Below, in pieces: positions 53,952-61,624 of a stretch of 64,000 nt of DNA (position 1 is its first letter; every line of letters starts with the position of its first letter). Origin of the DNA: Desulfobacterales bacterium. Its GTDB lineage: Bacteria > Desulfobacterota > Desulfobacteria > Desulfobacterales > Desulfosarcinaceae. Below the pieces are notes generated by a model. The model saw only the letters and a list, made by a program, of their open reading frames with translations, searched no databases and was not told the DNA's origin. A program made the position numbers and the translations under genes. The stretch lies in the NCBI GenBank assembly GCA_016218685.1, contig JACRDD010000041.1:1-64000 (forward strand), in the 5' to 3' direction.

Positions 53952-56066
53952 ATGCATCGCACGAAACTCAAGCTTAAGATGATTTTCGGTTCCCTGACCA
54001 TGGTGGTGCTCGTGGCGCTGGTGTCCGCCGTGGTGGTCGCCGTGGTCGTCAACCGACAGTACCGACAGGCTGCCCAGCGCGACATTGCCCAGGCCATCGA
54101 CATCGCCCGGGATGAACTGGTTGGATTGCAGGCCAAGCTGGCGGCCGACACCGTTCAGATCGCCACCATCAACACCATGGGGTCAAAGGTCAAGTTTTTG
54201 GCCAAGTACAAGTCGATTCCGCCCAACGACAGCACCGAAAACGTCTACCGGGAGATCGCCACCGACCTTTTTCACATCAGCGCCATGAGCAGCCTGTGGC
54301 AGGCCGCGGTCTATGATGCCGAGGGGGATGTCATCGCCTTTTGCGCGCGCTTGGAGGAGGGCCTCTTTCGCTTGGCCTATGCGGCGGACCGATCCAAGGG
54401 CACCTACCGCGTCGCCGCGCTCAATTCCGGCAAGCAGGATGAAAAGCCGGAGTGGCAGGAAACCGCGGACCTTACGGGGCTGCCCATTCAGCTCAAGTAC
54501 GGCAATGCCCCGGGCAGCGGCGCAAAGGTGGGGTTCAAGGCCGTGGCGGCCAAGCTCTGCCTGACGGCTGCCACACCGGTGGTCAGCGACCAGATCAACC
54601 GGGAAACCGGCGACATCAAAAAAAAGCAGTTCGGCTGGGCCGTGGCGATCCGCTCCCTGGACAGCGCCTTCGTGGCCAGAATCTCACGCTGGACCGGCAT
54701 GCAGATCAATCTGTTCGGACCGACGGCCCTGAGTGTCGGCACCCTGGCCGCCTATACAACGCCGGCCGACATTACGGCAGCGGATGCCGATCCTTCCTGG
54801 GCCTTGGCCTCGGCTGCGGTGGAAATGGGCGAAATGGACCTGGCCGCGGAGAGCTATCTCCAGGGAATACTTCCTCTGTATGACGACGGCCGCAGGGTTG
54901 GCGCCCTAGCGGCCCTGGAGTCCAAGAGCTTGATCCAGGCCAACACCTGGCAGTTGATCAAGCTCCTCTTTTTGGTTTCGCTGGGCTGCATTCTGGCGGT
55001 CCTGCCCATGACCGCCTTCCTGGCCAACTCGCTGATCAGGCCCATTTTGCAGGTCGTCGACCGCTTGAAGGATATCGCTCAAGGCGAAGGGGATCTGACG
55101 TCGCGACTGGTGGTCAAGAGCCGGGACGAGATTGGGGAACTGGCCCAGTGGTTCAACGCCTTCATCGCCAAATTGCAGGAAATGATGGGCGGCATCTCGG
55201 ACAATGCCCGGCGTATCGAAAACTCTTCTTCCGATTTTTCCAGCCTCTCGGAGCAGATGTCCGGCGGCGCCGCGCAAATCTCCACCAACATCAACGGCAT
55301 CGCGGCCGCCACCGAAGAGATGAGCGCCAGCATCTCGTCCGTGGCCGGCGCCATGGAGCAAACCGCCTCCAACGTCAATGTCATGGCCGCTTCGGTGGAA
55401 GAGATGAACAGCACCATCCAGGAGATCGCCAAAAACTCGGAGACCGCCCGGCGCATCACCAACGATGCCGTCAGCAAAGTCCAGCGCAGCTCGGACCGGG
55501 TCGGCGATCTGGGCACGGCGGCCCAGGACATCACCAAGGTGACCGAGGTGATCACCACCATCTCCGAACAGACCAACCTGCTGGCCCTCAACGCCACCAT
55601 CGAGGCGGCCCGGGCCGGCGAGGCCGGCAAAGGGTTTGCCGTGGTGGCCAACGAAATCAAAGAGCTGGCCAAGCAAACGGCCGGCGCCACGCTCGACATC
55701 AAAAAGCGCATCGAGGGCATTCAGGGGGTCAGCCGTGAGACCGTGACCGATATCGGCGATATCCTTAAAACCATCCAGGACGTGGACGAGGTGGTCGGCA
55801 CCATTGCCGCCTCGGTGGAAGAGCAGTCCATCACCGCCAAGGAGATCGCCCAGAACATCAGCCAGGCCGCCGGCGGCATTCAGGAGGTCCACACCAACCT
55901 GACCAACAGCAGCACCACGGCCCAGGAGATTTCCCAGGATATCTCCGCCATCACCAGGGCCACCGATGCCATGACCGGTCAAACCGGGCAGGTGCGATCG
56001 TGCGCGGGCGGCATGAGTACCCTGGCCGATGAGTTGAAGGCCATGGTGGGGCGCTTTAAAATCTGA
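53952..56066 (+). CDS. Methyl-accepting chemotaxis protein
   Basis: 704 residues. TM1 is at ~10-33 and TM2 at ~336-362 (LLFLVSLGCILAVLPMTAFLA); the periplasmic sensor between them is ~300 residues and resembles Cache-type double domains, ligand unknown. A HAMP domain follows (SLIRPILQVVDRLKDIAQGEGDLTSR), then the signalling domain with the hairpin tip EQTNLLALNATIEAARAGEAGKGFAVVANEIKELAKQT near residue 545. The C-terminus lacks the NWETF-type CheR-docking pentapeptide. RBS is AAGGAG. A strong terminator follows at 56088-56117. Confidence 0.93.
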   Translation: MHRTKLKLKMIFGSLTMVVLVALVSAVVVAVVVNRQYRQAAQRDIAQAIDIARDELVGLQAKLAADTVQIATINTMGSKVKFLAKYKSIPPNDSTENVYREIATDLFHISAMSSLWQAAVYDAEGDVIAFCARLEEGLFRLAYAADRSKGTYRVAALNSGKQDEKPEWQETADLTGLPIQLKYGNAPGSGAKVGFKAVAAKLCLTAATPVVSDQINRETGDIKKKQFGWAVAIRSLDSAFVARISRWTGMQINLFGPTALSVGTLAAYTTPADITAADADPSWALASAAVEMGEMDLAAESYLQGILPLYDDGRRVGALAALESKSLIQANTWQLIKLLFLVSLGCILAVLPMTAFLANSLIRPILQVVDRLKDIAQGEGDLTSRLVVKSRDEIGELAQWFNAFIAKLQEMMGGISDNARRIENSSSDFSSLSEQMSGGAAQISTNINGIAAATEEMSASISSVAGAMEQTASNVNVMAASVEEMNSTIQEIAKNSETARRITNDAVSKVQRSSDRVGDLGTAAQDITKVTEVITTISEQTNLLALNATIEAARAGEAGKGFAVVANEIKELAKQTAGATLDIKKRIEGIQGVSRETVTDIGDILKTIQDVDEVVGTIAASVEEQSITAKEIAQNISQAAGGIQEVHTNLTNSSTTAQEISQDISAITRATDAMTGQTGQVRSCAGGMSTLADELKAMVGRFKI

Positions 56067-56087
56067 AACCGCTTGAATGGTAAAAAA

Positions 56088-56117
56088 AAAGGGCCCGACC
56101 GAACGGCCGGGCCCTTT
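56088..56117. terminator. Intrinsic terminator after the chemoreceptor gene
   Basis: AAAGGGCCC(G) ... (C)GGGCCCTTT stem with A-rich 5' and T-rich 3' flanks, so it can work in both directions: for the chemoreceptor gene and for the convergent six-cysteine protein gene. Confidence 0.85.
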
Positions 56118-56145
56118 ATGTTTTTAGAATCGTCCGCTGGTGGCA

Positions 56146-56292
56146 TCAGCTCTTGGGCGGCAGACCGCAGCTTTCGCGGCACAACCGCAGATCCTCCACG
56201 CATCCGCTGGGCATGCGCTTGGTGCAGCGGGCAAATTGATCTTCGCAACGGCTCTGGCATTCGAGATTTTTTTCAATGGATGAGCTGCTCAT
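56146..56292 (-). CDS. 48-residue six-cysteine protein with twin CX3C pattern
   Basis: A tiny frame with an excellent AGGAGG site five to six bases before ATG 56292. Cysteines are at residues 12, 16, 23, 31, 38 and 42, a symmetric spacing 3-6-7-6-3. The segments ECQSRCEDQFARC and CVEDLRLCRESC read as two amphipathic helices with CX3C each, like a helical hairpin held by disulfides or a metal-binding fold. No signal peptide is visible, so it is cytoplasmic as drawn. It shares the bidirectional terminator with the chemoreceptor gene. I recognise no family; small twin-CX3C proteins elsewhere act as chaperones or metal carriers. Confidence 0.75.
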   Translation of the reverse strand: MSSSSIEKNLECQSRCEDQFARCTKRMPSGCVEDLRLCRESCGLPPKS

Positions 56293-56396
56293 GAAACACC
56301 TCCTGAAGGCATCGTCCGGTTAAAGTACCTCCACAGTAACCACGATTGCCGGCGAAGCAAGCAGCCGGAGCGTTGGGCTGTGGGGCCGGTGAGCCC

Positions 56397-57887
56397 TTAC
56401 GCGCCGCCCGGACCGAAGGCGCGCTGCCCCTCCTCGATGTACTTCTTCACCGTGCGCCGGTCCAGACGCACGTGGCGGGCCACGGCCTCAAAGGTGCCCA
56501 TGCGGCGATATAGGCTGTAACAATAGCCGGTGAGCAGGGCCTGGGCTTCCAGACGCCCCTCCAGCATTCCCTGGGCCAGGCGCTGGTCCACGGCCAGTTG
56601 GGCCGGCACGGGATTCGGGTCGTAGGTTCGGTTGAGCAGAATGCGCCGCACGCACTGTTCCAGTTCGCGCACGTTGCCGGGCCAGGCATAGTGCGGGCCC
56701 ACCTGTTCCCGGATGGCGGCCGCCAGCATGCCGCTCAGCTCGGCCGACGGATTGCCCAGGATGCGGGCGACGGTGTGGGCCAGCAGCTCGTCCAGCTCCC
56801 GGGGCTCTTCCTGGATGCGCTGGGCCAGGCTGGGGATGGCGATCACATCCGAGCAGAGCCGGTAGAAGAAATCGTCCCGCAGCAGTTTTTGCACCCGCAG
56901 CGCCTCCAGCGGCCGGTTGGTGGCGGCGACGATGCGGCCGGAAAAGCGCTGGGGCTGGTGACTGCCCACGGGCGTGAAGCTGCGCTCCTGAAGCACTTGC
57001 AGCAATTTGATCTGGATGTTCTGGCCCACTTCGCCGATCTCGTCCAGAAAGATGGCGCCATAAGGGCTGCACCGCTGGAAGACGCCTTTGTAATCCTCCA
57101 CCGCGCCGGTAAAGGCCCCCTTGCGGTGGCCGAACAGCTCCGATTCGATCAAGGCTTCGGAAAACTGCGAAAGGTTCAGGGAGATGAACGAGGCGGCGAA
57201 GCTTACGGCAAAGCAGCGCTTCTTTTCATCAAAGGGAATGTAGGCCGAACGGCCGATGGCGGCCGCAGCCGTGCCCTTGCCGGCCCCCGTCGGTCCCAGG
57301 ATCAGGGTGGAGAAATCCTCCATACGATTCCACAGGAAGCGGTCATACCAGTCGATGTTATGGGTGAAGACATTGTTCCAGAGCTTTTCGCGCAGCAGGC
57401 GCATGCACGCGCTGCGGCCCACCAGGTTCCGGCGGATGAAGTAAAAGGCCCGTCGCAACTGGAAGTGCAACTCGAAATAGCGCACGGCCGCATCGTGCTC
57501 GAACCCGCGCCGTTGCAGCAGGGCGATCATCTCCGGCGCAAAGGGCACCGGCAGGCTGCGTTCGCCGGCCGCCATCTGGGCATCGATGAGGGTATCGAAC
57601 TGGGGCGCGAAGCGGTGAAAGATATCGAATAAAAAAGCGTAGGTCAGCAGTCGGCGATCTTTGTCGCCATACTGCTTGACATCGGCCCGCTGCTCACCTT
57701 CCAACTGCCGGACCCGGCGTTCCAGCTCGGCAATCACCCGGTCCACGCTGGCAGGCCCCTGGGCTTCGGCATACAAACCGGCGATCTGGTCGTCCAGCTC
57801 GGCGCGCTGCTCCCCAAAGGGATTGGTCAGCACCGCCCGGCCGATCAGATCGAAAAAGGCACGCTCCTCGGTGGTCAGTCGCTGCAT
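56397..57887 (-). CDS. Sigma-54-dependent transcriptional activator with atypical N-domain
   Basis: 496 residues. The AAA+ domain (~200-430) has Walker A GPTGAGKG, the sigma-54 contact loop KGAFTGA and Walker B IFLDEIGEVGQ. The end carries a Fis-like helix-turn-helix (GTFEAVARHVRLDRRTVKKYIEEG). The first ~195 residues have no receiver, GAF or PAS domain that I recognise; they are helical and charged, so the signal is unknown. ATG 57887 has GGAG six bases upstream; an in-frame GTG at 57947 is less likely. It is divergent from the LplT-PlsC gene, whose upstream region has a near-consensus -24/-12 promoter. Confidence 0.88.
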   Translation of the reverse strand: MQRLTTEERAFFDLIGRAVLTNPFGEQRAELDDQIAGLYAEAQGPASVDRVIAELERRVRQLEGEQRADVKQYGDKDRRLLTYAFLFDIFHRFAPQFDTLIDAQMAAGERSLPVPFAPEMIALLQRRGFEHDAAVRYFELHFQLRRAFYFIRRNLVGRSACMRLLREKLWNNVFTHNIDWYDRFLWNRMEDFSTLILGPTGAGKGTAAAAIGRSAYIPFDEKKRCFAVSFAASFISLNLSQFSEALIESELFGHRKGAFTGAVEDYKGVFQRCSPYGAIFLDEIGEVGQNIQIKLLQVLQERSFTPVGSHQPQRFSGRIVAATNRPLEALRVQKLLRDDFFYRLCSDVIAIPSLAQRIQEEPRELDELLAHTVARILGNPSAELSGMLAAAIREQVGPHYAWPGNVRELEQCVRRILLNRTYDPNPVPAQLAVDQRLAQGMLEGRLEAQALLTGYCYSLYRRMGTFEAVARHVRLDRRTVKKYIEEGQRAFGPGGA

Positions 57888-58035
57888 GGCCATCTCCAAT
57901 ATGCTTGATTGTCCATTTCCTGCATAGCCCATAATCATAAAATGCACAATACCCCCGCCCGACGCATCCGCAGGCCAAGATTTTCAGATCAAAATTTTTA
58001 CGTGATTTCAAATCGATAAAAACAATCAGGATCGT

Positions 58036-58051
58036 TGGCACATCCGTTGAT
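58036..58051 (+). promoter_or_regulatory. Sigma-54 (-24/-12) promoter candidate
   Basis: TGGCAC at 58036-58041, five bases, TTGA at 58047-58050. It fits TGGCACRNNNNTTGCW in spacing and in all but the -12 C. It lies 54 bp before the LplT-PlsC start and next to a sigma-54 activator gene. A palindrome GATTTCAAATC at 58004-58014 could be an activator site, though unusually close. Confidence 0.5.
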
Positions 58052-58104
58052 CTAGGCATCGGCAGCTTTTGATTCTTAATTGACCCAATTCAAGGAGAGC
58101 CACC

Positions 58105-60012
58105 ATGTTACCATCCGATGCCAACCCCAAACCCGACAGCAGCCAATGGGCCCTGCTTAAAACCCGGCGCTTCGCGCCCTTCTTCTGGACGCAATTCAGC
58201 GGGGCGTTCAATGACAATCTCTTCAAGACCGCCCTGGCGGTCCTGCTCGCCTATGCGGCCTCCGCCGGAGGCGAGGGCCATGCCTCCCTGCTGGTCAATC
58301 TGGCCGCCGGACTGTTCATTGCGCCCTTTTTCATCTTCTCCCCCCTGGCCGGTCAGTTGGCCGACAAGTTCGAAAAATCCGCCCTGATCCGTTGCATCAA
58401 GCTGGCCGAAGTCTGCATCATGGGCGCGGCGGCCCTGGCCTGGGTCCTCGACTGGCCCTATGTGTTGCTGGCTTTGCTCTTTGCCATGGGCGCCCAGTCG
58501 GCCTTCTTCGGACCGGTGAAGTACAGCCTGCTGCCCCAGCACCTCAAATCCGAGGAAATCGTAGGCGGCAATGGCCTGGTGGAGATGGGCACCTTCGTAT
58601 CGATTTTGCTGGGCACCATGGCCGGCGGGGCGTTGATCGTCGCCGATCACGGCCGCTTTCTAGTGGCCCTGGGTGTGATCCTGGCGGCCCTGATCGGCTG
58701 GTGGGTGAGCACCCGCATCCCGGCCGCCCCGGCCGCCGCTCCCGAACTGAGCATCGACTGGCACCCGATCCGCGCCACCCGCCATACCCTGGCCGCGGCC
58801 CGGGCCGACCGGCCGGTGTTTCTGGCCATCGTGGGCATCTCCTGGTTCTGGTTCATCGGCGCCGCCTACCTGACCCAAATGCCGCTCTTTGCCCGGGACG
58901 TATTGCATTGCGAAGCCGGCGCAATCTCCCTGCTGCTGGCCCTCTTCTCCGTGGGCATCGCCATCGGGTCCCTGCTCTGCGAGCGCCTCTCGAGCCGCCG
59001 AATCAACCTGGGACTGATTCCCCTGGGCGCCCTGGGCATGAGCCTGTTCGGCTTCGACCTGATGGGTGCTCAGAGCGCCGCGGCCGCCGGCGCCCCCCTC
59101 TCCATGGGCGGATTCATCGCCACTCCGGGTGCCTGGCGCGTGCTGCTGGACCTGACCCTGATCGGCCTGTGCGGCGGATTGTACATCGTGCCGCTCTTCG
59201 TCTTCATCCAGGTGCGCACGCCCGCGCCGGTGCGCTCGCGCATCATCGCCGCCAACAACATGCTCAATGCCCTGTTCATGGTGGCCTCGGCCGGCATGGG
59301 CGCGCTGCTGCTGGGCGCCTTGGCCATGCCGATCCCCCATTTCTTCGGCCTGCTGGCCCTGGCCAACCTGCTGGCAGCGCTCGTCATTTACTACCGCCGA
59401 CCCTTCCACCTGCTGCGGACCATTATCTGGACCCTCACGCGCCTGCTCTATCGCGTGCGTTACGAAGGCTTGGCCCATATCCCGGAACAGGGTGCCACGG
59501 TGCTGGTGTGCAATCACGTAAGCTACGTGGATGCCCTGCTCATCTATGCCGCCAACCGCCGGCCGGTGCGCTTCGTGATGCATGCCGACTACTACCGCAT
59601 GCCCGTGCTGCACTGGCTCTTCAAGGCCGGCGGCATGATTCCCATCGATTCGGGACGCAAGAATCCCACCCTGTTGAAGCAATCCCTGGAAAAAGTCTCC
59701 GCAGCCCTGGCCCAGGGCGACCTGATCTGCCTCTTTCCCGAAGGCCACCTGACCCGCGACGGCGAGATCGACGCCTTCCGGCCCGGCATCGAGCGCATCC
59801 TCCATGCCAACCCCGTGCCGGTGGTGCCCTTGGCCCTGCGCGGACTGTGGGGCAGCGTCTTCAGCCACAAGGGCGGCACGGCCCTGACCCGCTGGCCCAA
59901 ACGCTTCTGGTCGCGCATCGAACTGGCCGCGGGTGAAATGATCCAGCCCTGGTCGGCCACGGCGGAATCCCTGCGCGCCGCGGTGCTGCGCCTGAGAGGG
60001 GCCAGGGGGTAA
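58105..60012 (+). CDS. Lysophospholipid transporter-acyltransferase fusion (LplT-Aas type)
   Basis: 635 residues. Residues ~20-430 are an MFS transporter like LplT (FWTQFSGAFNDNLFKTAL; ALLFAMGAQSAFFGPVKYSLLPQHL), which flips lysophospholipids inward. Residues ~440-635 are a PlsC acyltransferase with NHVSYVD (catalytic His-Asp) near residue 472 and the FPEGHLTRDG substrate block near 548. Together they would re-acylate damaged phospholipids, as in E. coli Aas-LplT, here in one chain but without the AMP-binding ligase of Aas. AAGGAG precedes the ATG. Possible sigma-54 control is discussed at its promoter. Confidence 0.88.
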   Translation: MLPSDANPKPDSSQWALLKTRRFAPFFWTQFSGAFNDNLFKTALAVLLAYAASAGGEGHASLLVNLAAGLFIAPFFIFSPLAGQLADKFEKSALIRCIKLAEVCIMGAAALAWVLDWPYVLLALLFAMGAQSAFFGPVKYSLLPQHLKSEEIVGGNGLVEMGTFVSILLGTMAGGALIVADHGRFLVALGVILAALIGWWVSTRIPAAPAAAPELSIDWHPIRATRHTLAAARADRPVFLAIVGISWFWFIGAAYLTQMPLFARDVLHCEAGAISLLLALFSVGIAIGSLLCERLSSRRINLGLIPLGALGMSLFGFDLMGAQSAAAAGAPLSMGGFIATPGAWRVLLDLTLIGLCGGLYIVPLFVFIQVRTPAPVRSRIIAANNMLNALFMVASAGMGALLLGALAMPIPHFFGLLALANLLAALVIYYRRPFHLLRTIIWTLTRLLYRVRYEGLAHIPEQGATVLVCNHVSYVDALLIYAANRRPVRFVMHADYYRMPVLHWLFKAGGMIPIDSGRKNPTLLKQSLEKVSAALAQGDLICLFPEGHLTRDGEIDAFRPGIERILHANPVPVVPLALRGLWGSVFSHKGGTALTRWPKRFWSRIELAAGEMIQPWSATAESLRAAVLRLRGARG

Positions 60013-60065
60013 AAAGGATAAGCAGATGGGTGGCGCGGCGGGGAGATTTTCTCCGCCCGTCGCGT

Positions 60066-60398
60066 TTATTCGGTCAGCTTGGGATTGTCCCAATGGCGGC
60101 GGTGGTCGCGTTGGGTTTTTTTGTCCAGGTTGCGTTGGAGGGCGGCGGGCAGGTCCACGCCGGTCTGGTTGGCGATGCAGACGAGCACGAACATCACGTC
60201 GGCCAGCTCGTCGGCCAGGTCGCCGCTATCGCGCGGCGCGCCCTTGAAGCTCTGCTCGCCGTAGAGCCGGGCCATGAGGCGGGCCACTTCCCCCACCTCT
60301 TCCACGAGGATCGCCAGGTTGGTCAGCTCGCTGAAATAGCGCACGCCATATTGTTTGACCCAGCGATCCACCTGGGCTTGATACTCTTGCAGTGTCAT
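60066..60398 (-). CDS. MazG-like nucleotide pyrophosphohydrolase
   Basis: 110 residues of the all-alpha NTP-PPase (MazG/RS21-C6) superfamily, which clear non-canonical nucleotides. The metal-binding EExxE...ExxD is visible: ILVEEVGEVARL near residue 35 and LADELADVMFVLVCIAN near residue 65. Length is that of the single-domain type. It is the second gene after a membrane-anchored protein on the minus strand, 18 bp apart. Confidence 0.88.
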   Translation of the reverse strand: MTLQEYQAQVDRWVKQYGVRYFSELTNLAILVEEVGEVARLMARLYGEQSFKGAPRDSGDLADELADVMFVLVCIANQTGVDLPAALQRNLDKKTQRDHRRHWDNPKLTE

Positions 60399-60416
60399 AA
60401 AAAATCAGGATGTCTG

Positions 60417-60875
60417 CTAAATCTGGTTGCACACCCGCCAGCGGCCATCTTCCTTGATCAGACTGATGGTGGTCTCCACGTTATAACTCTGGCCGATGCC
60501 GAACATTTTGCCGATCACCATGAAGGCCGGATAGATGGCGGTGCGCAGGGTGCCCCTGACCTGGACGACGGCCGCATCTTCCTGAGCCGTCAAGGTTTCC
60601 AGATGCATGTGGGTAAACATGCACCGCAGGTTTTTGATGCTGAAACCCCGCTGGGCCGCCTCGTCGGTTTTGCTTTGCAGGTAGGTCTCGACCCATTGGG
60701 TCTCGATCGCCTGGCCGCAGAGCCATTTTTCCATATCCGGATCGAGGTAGTAGTAATCCTCGACAAACGCTTTGGCCACCGAGGCAGGGGTTTGCCGACA
60801 ATCCAGGACCACCAGCACGGGTTGCAGCACGACGAATAGGACGACGAGAACGATAAACGGGGCGAAACGGCCCAT
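60417..60875 (-). CDS. Membrane-anchored protein of unknown function
   Basis: 152 residues. One N-terminal helix (FAPFIVLVVLFVVLQPVLVVL, ~4-25) anchors a domain of ~125 residues with a mixed helix/sheet pattern (SVAKAFVEDYYYLDPDMEKWLCG; DAAVVQVRGTLRTAIYP; YNVETTISLIKEDGRWRVCNQI). The closing '..wrV..q' strand is common in NTF2-like domains, so that fold is plausible. Four cysteines are present. It leads a two-gene unit with the MazG-like gene and is divergent from rrf2. Confidence 0.65.
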   Translation of the reverse strand: MGRFAPFIVLVVLFVVLQPVLVVLDCRQTPASVAKAFVEDYYYLDPDMEKWLCGQAIETQWVETYLQSKTDEAAQRGFSIKNLRCMFTHMHLETLTAQEDAAVVQVRGTLRTAIYPAFMVIGKMFGIGQSYNVETTISLIKEDGRWRVCNQI

Positions 60876-61039
60876 CTTCTAACCTCCTGGCGCCAATCTG
60901 GCCATCCCGGGATCTCCAACGGGTGGCGGGTGTTTTAAGGCTGGGGCAGTCCATAGCATGTCCGGCGCACCCATGCAATCATTGGGTAAAGGGCCGCCGG
61001 GTGCCCCAGGCGCCGTTCGGGTGCGCTGTCAAAAAAGAC

Positions 61040-61077
61040 TTGACCCTGGCGCGCTATCTTGACTATACCGATCAAGA
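61040..61077 (+). promoter_or_regulatory. Promoter and candidate operator of the rrf2-hmc operon
   Basis: TTGACC at 61040-61045, 17-18 bp, then CTATAC/TATACC at 61063-61069. The inverted repeat TCTTGA-N9-TCAAGA (61057-61077) surrounds the -10 box, a natural place for repression, possibly by the Rrf2 protein encoded next. Confidence 0.6.
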
Positions 61078-61148
61078 AAACACATCCGCCGATCTTTAAT
61101 GATGTTTGCCCGCTCCAAAGTGTCACCCGCTCGAATAAGGTGGCCTGA

Positions 61149-61598
61149 ATGCTGATGCCCTCCAAAAAAGGCCAGTATGCCCTGCGCGCGGTCTACGAGT
61201 TGGCCCGCCGCCAGGGGCAAGGTCCGATCAAGATTTCGGCCGTTGCCGAGGCCCAGGCCATTCCTCACCGGTTTCTCGAAGTGATTCTGCACCAGCTCAA
61301 AAGCAGCGGATTGGTGGATGCCAAACGGGGGTATTACGGTGGTTACGCCCTGGCCAAGCCGCCGGTCCAAATCACCGTGGGTGATGTGCTGCGCCACATA
61401 CAAAAGGAACCGCCGCCCGGCCAGTGCGTCGCCTGCGGCGCCCAGCAGAGCTGCCCCTTTATCGATCGTTGCGCCTTTGCCCTGCTGTGGCAACGGGTCA
61501 AGGATGCCGCTTTCCAAATCTACGACGGCACCACGTTGCAGGATCTGCTCGACGATCACGCGCCAGTCGAGGCCCTCAAAGCCATGGGCGCGGCCTGA
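61149..61598 (+). CDS. rrf2: Rrf2-family transcriptional regulator
   Basis: 149 residues. The N-terminal winged helix-turn-helix is standard (KKGQYALRAVYELARRQGQGPIKISAVAEAQAIPHRFLEVILHQLKSSGLVDAKRGYYGGYALAK). Four cysteines follow (CVACGAQQSC and IDRC, residues ~93-109), like the Fe-S ligands of IscR/RsrR members, so it may sense redox state. AAGGTGG precedes the ATG. The family is named after the regulator beside the hmc operon of Desulfovibrio vulgaris, and here too the gene touches hmc (26 bp before hmcA). Confidence 0.9.
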   Translation: MLMPSKKGQYALRAVYELARRQGQGPIKISAVAEAQAIPHRFLEVILHQLKSSGLVDAKRGYYGGYALAKPPVQITVGDVLRHIQKEPPPGQCVACGAQQSCPFIDRCAFALLWQRVKDAAFQIYDGTTLQDLLDDHAPVEALKAMGAA

Positions 61599-61624
61599 AC
61601 GCGCCTTGGGTCAAGGAGTACGGG

